Below are positions 1 through 11,905 of a stretch of DNA of 64,000 bases, in pieces. Position numbers and translations under genes: made by a program. The notes under the pieces were generated by a model. It was not told the DNA's origin, made no database searches, and was given only the letters and a program-made list of their open reading frames with translations. The number at the start of each line of letters is the position of its first letter. Position 1 is the stretch's first letter. Source of the stretch: Torreya grandis (Eukaryota; Streptophyta; Pinopsida; Cupressales; Taxaceae); NCBI GenBank assembly GCA_037957365.1, contig JARHVA010000157.1, positions 6,994,501 through 7,058,500 on the forward strand, written 5' to 3'.

Positions 1-249
1 ATCATAATGTGTTCCCATTCCACATAATTTTTTAGATTACCTAGAAATTTGTTAGATATTTTGAATCAAATCATGGGTAGCACTGTTATTCTCCCATTCT
101 GATCTTATTTCCTTTAGCTAATCTTCCTACCAAATGGTCATTGTGCATAACAATGTCTCAACTGATTCATCCCTCTAGGATAGTATATTTTTCATCACAT
201 TCTCTTTTCATTTCTTATAGACTATTTCAAAATCATAACCTAACATTAT

Positions 250-1500
250 AGTCACCAATTTTTGTTGTCTTTAAAAGACAATAGTTGTTTCAAAAAATAT
301 ATGAGGCTATTAATCTTTACCTGAAAGTGACGACCCATCAAATAAGGTCCCCATTGCTTGACTGCATGAAAAATAGCCATCATCTCTTTCTCATAGATTG
401 TCTTGAGCCTATTATTTTCTTTCAACTGAAAAATCTCAAATACAAGAGTTTTGAATTCTTGCATGACTATAATCGCCATGCCATATCATGATGCATCACA
501 TTCTAAAACAAAAGTTTTAGAAAAATCAGGGGTAGCCAAAACTGGAGTGGTGCACATAGTCATTTTCAACTATTAAAATGCCTTGATGGCTATATCATTC
601 CACTAAAAAGAGTATTTATTTAACAAAGATGTGAATGGGGATGCAATGCTACCATAATTTTACAAAAAAATTATGATAGTAACTAGTTAGTCCTAGAAAT
701 CTCAAAAGGTTCTTGAGGGTCTTGGGAACTTGACACTCCATCATTGCTTGGGTATTTTTAAGATTAAGTTCACTCTTTCCTGTGAAATAATATGACCCAT
801 GCATTCCACCTATCATATGACAAAAGCACATTTGGAAGGTTTGGAAAAAAATTGATGTTGTTCCAGAACCTAGAGTACCTGTTTCTGATGCTTCAAATGG
901 TCTATCCAAATTTTATTGTAGATGAGGATGTCTTAAAAAAACACCAATACAAACTTTCTAAAAAATAACATCAAAATAATATTCATCAAACTTTGAAATG
1001 TATATGGTGCATTTGTAAGGCCAAAAGGCATGACGATAAACTCATAATGGCCTTCATGAGTTTTGAAAGCTATTTTACATATGTCTTCTTCATGCATTCA
1101 AATATGATGATATCTAGAGTGAAGATCTAACTTGGTAAAATAAATAACACCATGAAATTAATCTAACAAATCATCAATTAATAGAATAATAAACTTATCT
1201 TTGATGGTGTACTTGTTGAGTTCACTATAGTCTAGGCACATCCTTTAAGTGTCATCTTTATTCTACACCATGACCACCAGGGGATAACATTCACTTTGGC
1301 TATGTTATTTACAATTTCACTCTTATGGGAATAGGGAAACCTATAGGGTTTGATGTTGAGTGGTGTACTTCTAGGAAGTAGTTTGATGGCATAATCATGT
1401 GCTTGGTTTGGTGGAAGTACTTTTGGCATGTCACCAAAAATAAAAGAATGGTCATCCAACACCATTTGTAAATCAAGATAGGTAGACTCATGGGTTGGTT
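250..1500 (-). pseudogene. Copy A reverse transcriptase and RNase H, decayed
   Basis: Pol segment of copy A. The RNase H part (about 252-560) keeps a segment starting 'IYEKEMMAIFHAVKQW' and the 'YLMGRHFQVK' stretch typical of gypsy RNase H. The RT-to-RNase H connection (about 650-760) reads 'LKNLLRFLGLTSYYHNF', matching the conserved 'RGFLGLTGYYRKF' pattern of the family. The RT amino end (about 1320-1470) reads 'DMPKVLPPNQAHDYAIKLLP'. Frames change several times between these blocks and stops are frequent, so no enzyme can be made. Identity as a Ty3/gypsy RT-RNase H is secure; the exact clade is not. Confidence 0.85.
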
Positions 1501-1599
1501 GAACATCTATGGAAAAAAATTGGCCAAAAATCCTTCAAGATCTTTTCTAATAATCTTCATCATTTGATGGGAACTAATTAGTTGTATATATTTAGTCCG

Positions 1600-2010
1600 T
1601 AATCCATGCAATTCAAATATCTTGCCTTTTGAATGGAAACACATGAATAATTATTGACAATTCATCTCAATATTTAGTGGTGAGCCATTGCACTCATAAA
1701 ACAATGTCAGTGCCTCTCATTGGAATTAAAAACATTGGAGAATCTAACATGTAGTCTCATGTAATAAGCTTATTACTATGGCATTTTTATTGAATAGTTA
1801 ATGGTACCACCTTCTACAATCATGACTTGAAATTATTAAGTTGGGTAAATGAAACAATTCAAATGAGTATCCAACTTACTATTGATGAAGTTGTGCATAC
1901 TCCCAGATTCAATAAACATAGTCACCTTCTGTTTCTTGAATAAACCCACCACCTTAAGAGTTTGAGGAGTACTAATATCTAAAAGTGCATGATAAAAAAT
2001 AGTAGGTTGA
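1600..2010 (-). pseudogene. Copy A retroviral-type aspartic protease, decayed
   Basis: Follows gag directly. It reads 'STPQTLKVVGLFKKQKV' and then the active-site block 'TMFIESGSMHNFINSKL' (about 1870-1925). The family signature is D-S/T-G, so the catalytic aspartate is replaced by glutamate here. A downstream part (about 1640-1800) is the remnant of the flap and carboxyl half. It belongs to the gag-polyprotein-processing protease family of LTR elements. Inactive by both residue loss and stops. Confidence 0.8.
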
Positions 2011-2089
2011 GAGTCTTCATATTTATTTATGGGTTCATAAAAACAAGCACATGAGACCTCAATCTTCATCATCCTCATTGGCACCTTCA

Positions 2090-3088
2090 ATGTAAAACAA
2101 CTTATTTTCAGCACATCTATGTCTTTTACTCCATTTTCTATCACAACTAATACATAAAACTTTTGCATGCTTCTCAATTTTCTAAGGAGTCAATCTGGTA
2201 GAATGAGGGAGGGATGGTGCTAGAAAAGTGTGTTCACAAATGTTAGTGAAAGGTATTCATTTGATCAACTCTTTTTCCTTTGCCATGCGTTCCCTTGAGA
2301 TAGCTTCAGATACTGAACTAAGACTAAAGATGTGAACCTCCAATTGGATGCTATCTTTGAGGCCACCCAAAAATAGGTTATTCATATTTTCCTTCATGAT
2401 GTCCACTACACATAAGGAGAGATTATAGAATTGATGAATATAATAATTTACAGTCCTTGTTGGCACAATTTGGCTAGCTAGATAAAGTATTTTTTTAGGA
2501 CATTGTTGTGATATTAGAATTGTAGCTCCTTAAAAAATACAGATCAAGAAATTGAGAGACCCTTCTTTTCATTTCGAGTACAAAACCATCGATATCAAAT
2601 GAATTACTTAGGTTATAGATATAGAGAGGTCATGACTACATTTTGTGAACATGGAGTTTGATGTAGATAAAATAATTTTTTAATTTGAATGATCCATGTG
2701 AGTGGATCATTATTGTTAAATTTGTGCAAGTTCACTTTTGGAAACATCAATATCAAACCTAGATTGGTGATGTGATTATTTGAAGGGGGAGAACCAAAAT
2801 GGAGTGGTAGAGGGTTATTCTACAAGAATTGAGTTGTAAATTTACACAATTACCTAGTTAATTGTTACAATTGATACTGCAAGCCATTCAAGTCCCCTCT
2901 CATCCCTATGATGTCCCCTTTAACCACATTGAGATCATATTTCTACACAATGACATGTAACTTTAATTGAAGTTATTGAACTACCTCTAACATACATGAA
3001 TCAAAAGTTCTAGACTTCATGTCATCCTTGTGAGAAGTTTAGGAGTTTCTTGACTTTTCCCACATCCACGAGTGTTAGGAATAGCCAT
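2090..3088 (-). pseudogene. Copy A gag, decayed
   Basis: Capsid gene of copy A. The likely original start is the ATG at 3088-3086 ('MAIPNTRGCGKSQ'), chosen because copies B and C have an ATG at the matching place with a similar beginning. The capsid block (2257-2466) reads 'YIHQFYNLSLCVVDI' and 'NNLFLGGLKDSIQLEV', the retrotransposon-gag pattern. The carboxyl end (about 2090-2170) lies where the family has a CCHC zinc knuckle, but its cysteines are gone. Stops occur throughout. Confidence 0.75.
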
Positions 3089-3469
3089 TCACAAACCCTA
3101 GAAGGGTTTTAGCCTTGAAAAAAGTTTATCAATAAATTAGACCATTAAAATCATCTTACCAAGACAAATCTAATGACTGCTAATGTTCACAATGGTGAAA
3201 ATTTTTGGCCCAAAAAGTGTACTGGTAGATTATACTATTATGACCATCTCGTAGAGATGAATATAATGACTACTAATTTTCACAAGGTTATAAATTTCCA
3301 TCATTTAAAAAAAAAACTTTGAGCAATACTACAATGATGAAAAAAAATTAAATTCTTCCTGGATCATAGGATATGTTTTTTCGATCCTTTAGGTCACAGG
3401 CGATGCACAACATGAGATCTAAAAAAATCCACCATAGAAACTTTCCCAAATCAAGGATTTTATACCACT
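3089..3469 (-). other. Copy A 5' leader with tRNA-Met primer-binding site
   Basis: Untranslated leader between LTR1 and the gag start of copy A. Next to the LTR, 3456-3467 is a decayed complement of the initiator tRNA-Met 3' end. The intact form is seen at 8637-8648. A 2-base spacer separates it from LTR1. No reading frame is seen in the leader. Confidence 0.7.
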
Positions 3470-3817
3470 TATAATGAAATTAATTAGATCTTTGCATAAT
3501 ATAATATTATATCTTAGAAATAAGATCAAAATATATAGATCCACAATAATAAATGAAAGAAGAGCAGAATGTTTGATAAATATAAATGAGCCACTTCAAG
3601 GGAGAAACCTACACAAGAATACAATGAGAACATAATTTATAATATGATGATCAAATACTAACCACTACCTCCTATACATACTCTACTTAGTCATGGTTAT
3701 TTCATATGTCAACCTTACTAAGAACATTAATAAATGTGACAAGATAATATAAAAGGTATGTAAATAAAAAATTAGCTACACATATCCCTAGACACACCAT
3801 AAGTTAAGGGTGTAACA
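3470..3817 (-). repeat. LTR1, shared by copies A and B
   Basis: 348-bp LTR. On the minus strand it begins TGTTACACCC and ends in a decayed CATTACA. It aligns along its length with LTR2 and with the two halves of LTR3, for example the shared blocks 'gagccacttcaagg' and 'ccaaccttactaagaaca'. It is the 5' LTR of copy A (primer site at 3456-3467) and the 3' LTR of copy B (purine tract just beyond 3817). No second LTR lies between A and B. Confidence 0.85.
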
Positions 3818-3833
3818 TACCCCTCCCATTCAG
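3818..3833 (-). promoter_or_regulatory. Polypurine tract of copy B
   Basis: On the minus strand this reads GAATGGGAGGGGTA directly before the TGTTACA start of LTR1. That is the expected place and composition for the primer of plus-strand DNA synthesis. Confidence 0.7.
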
Positions 3834-5110
3834 AATAATATTGTATTTAATTTTAAATCAACCCTGTATGTTACTTCAGAATCAAGTTCATCCTCTCATG
3901 TTGCATCTTCATAATCAAAATTTTTCCATTAGATCAAATATTCCTTAATCACTCTGGGTCGTAGTTGCTAAGTGTACTTTGAAGGATCTATTCAGGCTCT
4001 AGAATAACCCTACCTTCCTTATAAAATTAATTTAACTCAGTTTGAGTATAAACTTTGTATCTAATTACCTTCTTCAGGAAAGATACATGGAGTACCATAT
4101 GTATGCAAGTGGACTAGGGGAATTCCAACTTGTAAGGCACACTACCAATTTTATGCAAGATGTGATAAGGGCCATAATACTTAGGAGACAACTTTTTATC
4201 CTTTTTCTATTACGTCAGAGACATATGATTAAATAGTTGAGATTATACAAAAACCCAATCAACTACATCAAAATCTTACTCACTAAGGTGTTGATCTATT
4301 TGTGACTCGATTCAATTTTGTGCCATGGCTATTTTTTATTACAAACTAGTGAGTACCTCCTATTGATGGTGAATGTGTTCCTCAACAATTCAATCCTTGG
4401 GATGAAAATTAAAGGGTGAAGTGATGGATGGAGGGTGATATACATACAAGTCCACAAAGAGATATATTTTGGGTGAAATGTGAACAAAAGTATTACATCA
4501 CCATTCAGCAAGTGGTAGTCAATTAACCCATTTATCTTGTCTATCAGATGAAAAACAACAAATATATCCTTATAATTTTTTTTGACTACCTCTATTTGTC
4601 TATCAGATTCAAGATGATAGGAATATCTACAAGCCAACTAGGTGCCCAAACATGCAAATAATTTAGTCCAAAAATTACTAGTAAATATGCGATCTCGATC
4701 ACTTACAATGATCTTTAGAGTACCATGCAATTTATGAAATGTATTGAGAAAAGTAGAAGCTAATATACTAGAAAAAAATGTTTGTGATAAGAAAGAAAAA
4801 TAAGCATAATTGGTGAGTCAATCCACAACTACCATGGTGACATTATTACCTTCAAACCATGGTAACCTAGTAATGAAATCCATGGAAATATCCTCTCAAC
4901 AGTAGCAAGGGATGGATAAAATCTATACAAAACTTAGGGTCTTAATGGTTTCACCTTTTTTCTGTTAAAATTTTATGCATTCAATGACATATTTATGGAC
5001 ATCCCCCTTGAGTCCTTCCCAAAATAAATATTGATTGATTCTATGATATGTTTTCAAAAATCGTGAGTGACCCCCTATTGGAGATGCATGAAGTTTCTAA
5101 AAGATTTTAT
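3834..5110 (-). pseudogene. Copy B integrase and chromodomain tail, decayed
   Basis: Integrase end of copy B. On the minus strand the zinc-binding region comes first (about 5110-4960; 'GLHASPIGGHSRFLKTYHRI' with the spaced His and Cys). The catalytic core follows (about 4890-4400), including 'MDFITRLPWFEG' and the stretch 'SYHLESDRQIEVVKKNYKD', which corresponds to the usual 'SYHPETDGQTEVVNK'. The chromodomain part near 3834-4000 is much more eroded than in copy C. The frame is broken many times. In the intact family this enzyme inserts the DNA copy, and the chromodomain guides it to methylated-histone chromatin. Confidence 0.8.
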
Positions 5111-5439
5111 GTTTGAGGAGAGAACTATTTCAAAGGTATAATAGATATTGATACCATAATGCATTCCTCTTCCATGTAAAATTTTTATATCCCCTAAAAA
5201 CCTACTAAAGATTTTGAATCAAATCATGGGTAGCACTATCATTTTCCCATTCTAATCTTGCTTCCTTTAGCTAATATTCATGCCAAATGGTCAATGCATA
5301 TAACAATGCCTCAATCGATTCATCCCTTTGGGATAGTGAATCTAATACCATATTCTATTTTCCTTTCTTATAGACTATTTCAAAATCATCACCTAATATT
5401 TTAGTCACCTATTTTTGTTTTTATTTAGAATAATCATTG

Positions 5440-6744
5440 TTCCAAAAAATATTTGAGGTTATCATGATCATTATTTATTTGAAAGTGATGACCCATCACT
5501 CCATTGATTGACTACATGAAAAATAACCATAATCTTTTTCTCATAGATTGGGTTGAGTCTATTATTTACTTTCAAATGATGACTCTTGAATGTAATAGTT
5601 CTACCTTCTTGCATGAGTATAACCCCCATGTCATATTTTGATGCATCATATTCCACAATAAATTTTAAAAAAAAATCAAGAATAACCAAAATTGGAATGG
5701 TACACTTAGCCATTTTCAACTATTCAAATGCCTTGGTGGCTGTATCAATCCAATGGAAAGAGTCTTTCTTCAAAAAAATATGAGCAGGGCAGGGATACTA
5801 CCATAATTTTAGATAAACTTGTGGTAGTAACTAGTTAGCCCCATAAATCCCCAGAGGTTCTTGAGGGTCTTGGGAACTTACCACTCCTTCATTGCTTGGA
5901 TATTTTTAGAATCAACTTTCAATTCTTCATGTGAAACAATATGGCCCAAGTACTCCACCTTTTGGACACCAAAATCACATTTGGAAGGTTTTGCATTAAA
6001 TTAATGTTCTTCCAAAATTGAAAGTACCTATTTCAAATGTTTCAAATGGTATTTCTAATTTTTGATATAAATGAGGATGTTATAAAAAAAACAAAACAAA
6101 ATTTCTCAAAAATGGATTGAAAACATTATTCATCAAACTCTGAAATGTAGATGGTGTATTTGTGAGGCTAAAAGATATGACCATAAGCTCATAATGTCCT
6201 TCATGAGTTATAAAAGTTTTTTTAGGTATGTCCTCTTCATGGATTTGAATATGATTATATATAGAGCTAAGAGCTAATTTGGTCAAATAAATAACACCAT
6301 GAAATTCATCTAAAATACCATCAATTATTGGAATAGGAAACTTATCTTTGATGGTGTATTTATTAAGTTTTTTTAGTATATTCACATCATCCAAGTGTCA
6401 TCCTTATTTCATGCCATGACCATTGGGGAGGAATATTCACTCTGGTTGTCTTGGATGATTCCTACCTCCAACATATCTTTTACCATATTTTTAATTTTGC
6501 TCTTATAGGCACATGGATACCTGTAGTGTCTAATGTTGGGTGTTGTATTTCTAGGAAGTAGTCCAATGGCATGATCATGTGCTTGATTTTGTGGAATTCC
6601 TTTTGGCATGTCACTAAAAATAATAGAATTGTCATCCAACACCATTTTTAAATCAAAATAGGTAGACTCCTTGGTTGGTTTAACCTCTATGGAAAACAAG
6701 TGTGCCACAACTCCTTCAACACCTTTTATGAGAATCTTCAACAT
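5440..6744 (-). pseudogene. Copy B reverse transcriptase and RNase H, decayed
   Basis: Best-preserved RT of the array. The amino block (6409-6744) reads 'DMPKGIPQNQAHDHAIGLLP' and ends in 'SEYSSPMVMA'. The fingers and palm (6080-6394) read 'LNKYTIKDKFPIPIID', then 'FTK'-like and 'SGYHQI'-like motifs seen here as 'YLTKLALSSIYNHIQIHEED', then 'NTPSTFQSLMNNVFNPFL'. The catalytic Y/F-x-DD box after this is lost ('VLFFL'). RNase H (5471-5719) keeps 'VEYDASKYDMGVILMQEG', including the first acidic residue. Frameshifts separate the blocks. Confidence 0.88.
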
Positions 6745-6799
6745 CTGATGGGAATTAACTAGTTATGGATATTTAGCCTATAATCCACACAATTCAAAT

Positions 6800-7160
6800 A
6801 TCTTTCCTTATGAATTGAATCACGTGAAGAGTTCCTGAAAATTAATTTCAATAGTGCCCAAAGTGGTGAGCCATTTCACTCCTGGAATAATGTCAACCCC
6901 TCCCATGGGAATAAAGAACATAGGAGAATCCATCAAGTAGTCTCCCATAACAACATTAATACTATGACATTTTTCTAAATAGTTGATGGTACCACCATCT
7001 ACAATCATGACCTAAAATTTTAGAGCTAGGTAAATAAAATAGTTTAAATGAGTAGATGACTTATTGTTGATGAACTTATGTGTACTCTTATAGTCAATCA
7101 ACATAATCACCTTTTGTTTCTTGAGAAAACCCACCACCTTAAGAGTTTGAGAAGTACTAA
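6800..7160 (-). pseudogene. Copy B aspartic protease, decayed
   Basis: The active-site block (about 7060-7130) reads 'VIMLIDYKSTHKFINNK': the aspartate is kept but the family serine-glycine is replaced by Tyr-Lys. The carboxyl half (6820-7008) reads 'MIVDGGTINYLEKC', then 'SPMFFIPMGGVDIIPGVKWL', a clear retropepsin carboxyl region. Copies A, B and C each have a different damaged triad. Confidence 0.82.
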
Positions 7161-7289
7161 TACCTAAAAGTGCATGATAAGAAATACTAGGTTAAGAATC
7201 TTTAGATTCATCCTTAGGTTCATCCAAACTTGTTCCTGAGGCCTCATCATCTTCATCATCCTCATTGGTGCCTTAAATTCAAAATAATT

Positions 7290-8274
7290 TTTTTTCATCA
7301 AAATGATGTTCTTTATTCCATTTTTTATCATAGCCAAAACACAAACCTTTTGCACGCTTCTTGTCAATTTGCTGAGGGGTCATTCTAGTAGGCTGAGGGA
7401 GGGATGGTGTTGGGAAAGTGAATTCATGGACATTAGTGAAAGGTCTTCATTTAATCAACTATTTTTCCTCTGCCATGTGTGCCATTGGGATGGATTTAGA
7501 TACTAAACTGGGACTAAACATGCGAGACTCATATTAGATGCTATATTTTATGCCACCCAAAAATAGGTTAGTTATATTTTCTTCAGTGATGTTTGCCACA
7601 TGTAAGGAGAGATTATAAAATTGATGAATATAATCCTTTATAGTCCCTATATGGAATAGTTTAGATAGCTAGCTAAAGTATTTTTCTAAGAGATTATTGT
7701 GATAGTGGAGCCGCAGCTAAAAAAATATAGATAAGAAATTGGGAGACTCTTTTTTTTATTTTGAGCACACAAAAATCGATACCAAATGAACTTATCTAAT
7801 TATAGATACAGAGAGGCCATGACCACTTTTTGAAACATGTAGTTTAATGTAGATCAAATATATTTTCAGTTTAAGTGATCTATGTGAGTGGATCATTACC
7901 ATCAAACTTGTACAAGTTCACTTTTGTCAACATCAACTTCAAACCTAGATTGGTAGTGTGATGGTTTGAAGGAAGAGAACTAAACTAGAGTGGAGGAGGG
8001 TCATTTTGCAATGAATGAGTTGTAAATTTAGAAAATTACCAAGTTAATTATTGTAATTGATCTTATAAGCCATTCATGTACCCTCTTATCCCTATGATGT
8101 CCCCTTTAATTATATTGAGATCATCTTTACACACCACGCCATGTAACTCTAACTAATGTTGTTGAATCACTTTCAACATACATAGATCAGAAGTTCCAAA
8201 GTCCATGTCATAATTGTGAGAATTTTTAAGAGTTTATTTCCCTTTCCACATCCACAAGTGTTAGGACCAACCAT
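7290..8274 (-). pseudogene. Copy B gag, decayed
   Basis: Capsid gene remnant. The likely start is the ATG at 8274-8272 ('MVGPNTCGCGKGNK'), aligned with the starts in A and C. The conserved capsid block lies near 7440-7700 but is more broken than in copy A. The carboxyl end (7290-7367) holds the linker where a zinc knuckle is expected; one cysteine remains ('VQKVCVLAMIKNGIKN'). Confidence 0.7.
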
Positions 8275-8650
8275 GTAAAAACCCTAAGAGGGTTTCAACC
8301 TTGAAAAAAAGTGTATCTATAGATGAGATTATTGCAATCACCTCACCAAGATGAGTCCAACAATTTTTAATGTGCACAATGGTGAAAATATTTGGCCCAA
8401 AAAGTGTACCAATAGAATATACCATTGTGATCATCTCATAGAGATAAATATAATGATTGCTAATTTGCACAATCTTAAATTTTTTTCATACTTAAAAAAC
8501 CAATTTGAATAATAATTTAGAGTGACAAAAAAAATAAATTCTTCTAAATTTCAAGTTATTTTTTGATCCTTTAGTTTGCAGGAAATGTGTAAAACCAGAT
8601 TTGAAGAAAAAACCACATAAACTTACCCAAATTAAAGCTCTGATATCACT
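8275..8650 (-). other. Copy B 5' leader with tRNA-Met primer-binding site
   Basis: Untranslated leader of copy B. The primer-binding site is 8637-8648; on the minus strand it reads TGATATCAGAGC, one change from TGGTATCAGAGC, the complement of the plant initiator tRNA-Met 3' end. A 2-base spacer then leads to LTR2. Nothing coding is seen. Confidence 0.78.
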
Positions 8651-8965
8651 TGTAATAAAATTATTTAGATGTTCGTAAACTAAATAGATCCACAATAATA
8701 ATTGACAGAAGAGCAAAATGCTTGATCAATATAACTAAGCCACTTCAAGGGGAAAACCTATTAAATAATACAATAAGAGCATAATTCATAATATGATGAT
8801 CAAATGCTAATCACTACCTCCTATATATACTATACCTAGTTATGGTTATTCTATAGGCCAACCTTACTAAGAACATAAAAAATGTGTTAAGATAATATAA
8901 GAGGTATGTAAGCCACAAGTTAGCCACACATATACCTAGACATGCCATAGATTAAGGGTGTAGTA
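8651..8965 (-). repeat. LTR2, shared by copies B and C
   Basis: 315-bp LTR matching LTR1 and LTR3. The plus-strand start TGTAAT is intact. It lacks about 35 bp near that end that LTR1 and LTR3 keep, an AT-rich stretch just before 'atagatccacaataat'. It is the 5' LTR of copy B and the 3' LTR of copy C. Its inner end is decayed (TGTAGTA instead of TGTAACA on the plus strand). Confidence 0.85.
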
Positions 8966-8981
8966 TGCCTTTCCTCTTAAG
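8966..8981 (-). promoter_or_regulatory. Polypurine tract of copy C
   Basis: The minus strand reads AAGAGGAAAGGCA directly before LTR2. Position and purine richness match the tract of copy B at LTR1. Confidence 0.6.
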
Positions 8982-9982
8982 AAAAATGTTGTCCTCAAAG
9001 TTGAATCCAACATGGATATTGATGCATAAATGCTTCATCTTCCCATGTTGCATCTTCACAATGCAAATTCTTCCATTTGATCAAAGACACCTGAGTCCCT
9101 CTCGCCCATAGTTGTTTAATGCACGTTTGAAGGATATTTTTAGGCTCTATAATAACCATACCTTCCTCCAATTTATGTATCTTATTTTGAATATATACTT
9201 TGTGCCCAATTACCTTCTTCAAGAAAGAAACAAGGAATACTAGATGTATGCAAGTAGACTGGGGGAATTCTAGATTGTAAGCCACACTACCAATATTTTT
9301 AAAGATATGATAAAGACATAATACTTAGGAGATAATTTTTTATCATTTTTATATTTATTCAAATACATATTATTATATGGTTGTAATCCTACAAAGACCC
9401 AATCACCTATGTTAAAATGATACTCATTATAGTGTTGATCCACTTACTACTTCATTCAATTTTATGCCATGGTTAAATTTTCTCACAAATTAACAAGTAC
9501 CTCCTATTGATGGTGAATGTGTTCCTAAAAATATTGAACCTTTAGATGGACCTTTAAGGTTGAAGTGATGGATTGGGGGTGATATCCATATAAGGCTACA
9601 AATAGAGATATTTTGGATGAGCTATGAACAAAAGTATTATACCACCATTCAACAAGTGGCAACCAATAAACCTATTTATCTTGTTTGTTATAAAGAAAAA
9701 AATGAAGATACCCTTATATAAATTTGTTAACTAACACTATTTATCCATTAGATTAAGGATGATAGGATGAGCTATGAGCCAACTAGGTGCCAAACATGCA
9801 AATAATTTAATCTAAAAATACTAGTAAATATGGGATCTTGATAACTTTTAATGATATTTGGAGTACCAAGCAATTTATGAACTATATTTAGAAAAGCATA
9901 AGCTATTGTACTAGAAATAAATGGATGTGATAAGGAAAAAGTGAGCATACTTAGTGATTCAATCCATAATTACCACAATAAT

Positions 9983-9995
9983 ATTTTTACCTTCA
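9983..9995 (+). repeat. Left target-site duplicate of the L1
   Basis: The 13-bp sequence atttttaccttca is repeated exactly at 12057-12069. In uninterrupted copy B the matching place (about 4847-4860) has a single copy, which confirms a duplication made at insertion. Confidence 0.92.
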
Positions 9996-10082
9996 ATGTG
10001 GGCACGCGATGCAATGGGCGCGCTAGGCGCGCCTCTAGAATTTGAAATCACTGGTCTATAGGTAGGAGGTGCTCTTTCAGAA

Positions 10083-11855
10083 TTGGAAATCACTGGTTCG
10101 CAGGTATGTGGGAAATTAGTTGTGGAGAATCAGGAAGGAGGTACAGACCCTGGAGGAACTGCAGGAGGTGTAGAGAAGAATGTTGGGTCAGAATTTTTGG
10201 CCGATGTAAATAATGGAAAATCTTTGAGTGGATCTGATCCTTTTTGTGGGATCTGTGTCTCCCAACTGGATTCTCCTCCCACTGTGTTGGGGTAGGAGAT
10301 TGAAAAGGAGAAAGATAATGTTGATTTTAATAAGAAAAAATCCTCAAAAGGGTTGAAGGTAGGGTATTTAGAACAAAAGACGTGGTCATCTCTGTTTGGA
10401 AAGAAATCCACTAGAAAATCTCTTTTCCCGCCGGTGACTGCTAAGTCTTGTTGGGAGAAAGGTGAGTTTCAAGTCTTTATTCTAGATCCTTTAATAGATT
10501 TTTCTGTGTCCTCCATGGATTTCACCTTAGTGGGTAAATTTTTAGGAGCACGACCAAATCTAGAATCTCTTACAAAAATGGTTAAAAGGAAATGGGTTAT
10601 TCGAGGAGAGATAGATATTGTACCAATGTTGAATGGTTTCTTCTCTTTTATCTTCAACTGTAAGGAAGACATGAATATGGTTCTGTGTGGAGGACCGTGG
10701 TCTTTTGGTAAATGTTCTCTCACTATTAGAAAATGGGAGCCTAGCATGGATCTCTCAGATTCTTTTTTCTTAACCACTCCCATTTGGGTTAGAATTCCTA
10801 GACTCCCTTTAGAGTTTTGGCATGAGGACATTTTTAAAGGTATTGCCAGTTCTTTTGGTGAACTTATGGCATTGGATAATGCTACGGCTACCAGAACCAA
10901 ACTTCAAAGTGCCAGAATTTATGTTAAAGTGGCAGATCTGAATCATCTCCTAGAAAAAGTGGATCTAATATCCAAGCTTGGTAAAAAAACTTAAGGAATT
11001 TTTTTTGAAGATTTTCCCAGCTCTTGCTATGCTTGTAAGAAACAGGGGCATCTGGTCAAAAATTGTCCTTCCAAAAGTAAAATTCATCCTAGTAGTGTTT
11101 TGGATGGGAAAAAGACCAAGGTCCAGGAAAAGAAAGTATGGAAACCCAAAGAATATCATCGACAAGAACAAAAGAATAATGAAGATTCTAAAGCTCTACA
11201 TGCTGAGGCGGGTAAAGAGCCTTCTTTTGAAGATCCTAAAGCCCCACATGCTGAGGCGGATAAAAAGTTTTCTTTTGAGAAAGAAAATTTTGAGAAAGAA
11301 GGACATGGACTGCAATCAGATACCATAATACTTGTACAAATAATAGATGATTTGACAGATCTATCAAAACAAATCATTTTCTATCAAAGGGTAGAGGATC
11401 GATGGAGAGATGTAGATAACAAAATTGTGCTAGAGGAAGGTGAATTCTTGGCTGAATCTGGAAATAAATTAGAGGAGGGAGATTTTCTTTTTTCTCAGTC
11501 CAGGGAGATTCAGGTTGATAATGATTTCCCTTTGGATGAGCTTCCTGTGAATGATAATGGAGAAAACTTAAAGCATATTCTAAACCAAAGAAAAAGGGCT
11601 GAAAAAAAGACCAATACTAAGGGGGTAGAAACTAGAAGCAGCAAAAAAAATCAGCAAATTAAGGTGAAACATCTTGCTTCTACTCTGGATAAATCTGAAA
11701 AAAAGGATGAACAACATTTTAAGGTGAAATCGGATGTTGGTTCTTAGGACAAACCTGGAAGAAGATCCATTAAGAAAACTAGAGATCTAGAAAGTATGCA
11801 GAATATTGCTGATGGAAGGCATGCAACTATTCTGGATTTTACCCCTAAAAAATAG
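10083..11855 (+). pseudogene. L1 ORF1 protein (DUF4283-type, CCHC), three stops
   Basis: One unbroken frame of 590 codons plus the terminal TAG (11853-11855), interrupted only by in-frame stops at 10293 (TAG), 10992 (TAA) and 11745 (TAG). Residues about 140-300 are the DUF4283-like domain of plant L1 ORF1, with 'VGKFLGARPNLESL', 'NGFFSFIFNCKEDMNMVL' and 'GGPWSFGKCSLTIRKWEP'. A CCHC zinc knuckle follows at 11025-11072 ('CYACKKQGHLVKNC'), then a charged, lysine- and glutamate-rich tail. In L1 elements this protein binds the element RNA. The true start may lie upstream of 10083, where an imperfect repeat of the first codons occurs (10039-10070). Confidence 0.85.
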
Positions 11856-11856
11856 A

Positions 11857-11905
11857 TATTAAATCATAACTTAGAATATTAGGGGGCTGAATATAAACTG
11901 GATAT
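11857..11905 (+). pseudogene. L1 ORF2 start (endonuclease), truncated
   Basis: Directly after the ORF1 stop comes 'IIT*NIRGLN' (11863-11892). This is the hallmark beginning of the apurinic endonuclease of plant L1 ORF2, with the tryptophan before NIRGLN changed to a stop (TGG to TAG at 11872-11874). The rest of ORF2 is absent. Confidence 0.82.

Noticed and set aside
3456..3467. tRNA gene
   Set aside because: Only the 12-base primer complement is present; no cloverleaf.
10130..11377. Antisense frames (10130-10411, 10469-10900, 10965-11171, 11156-11377)
   Set aside because: Shadows of L1 ORF1, which has domain evidence on the plus strand.
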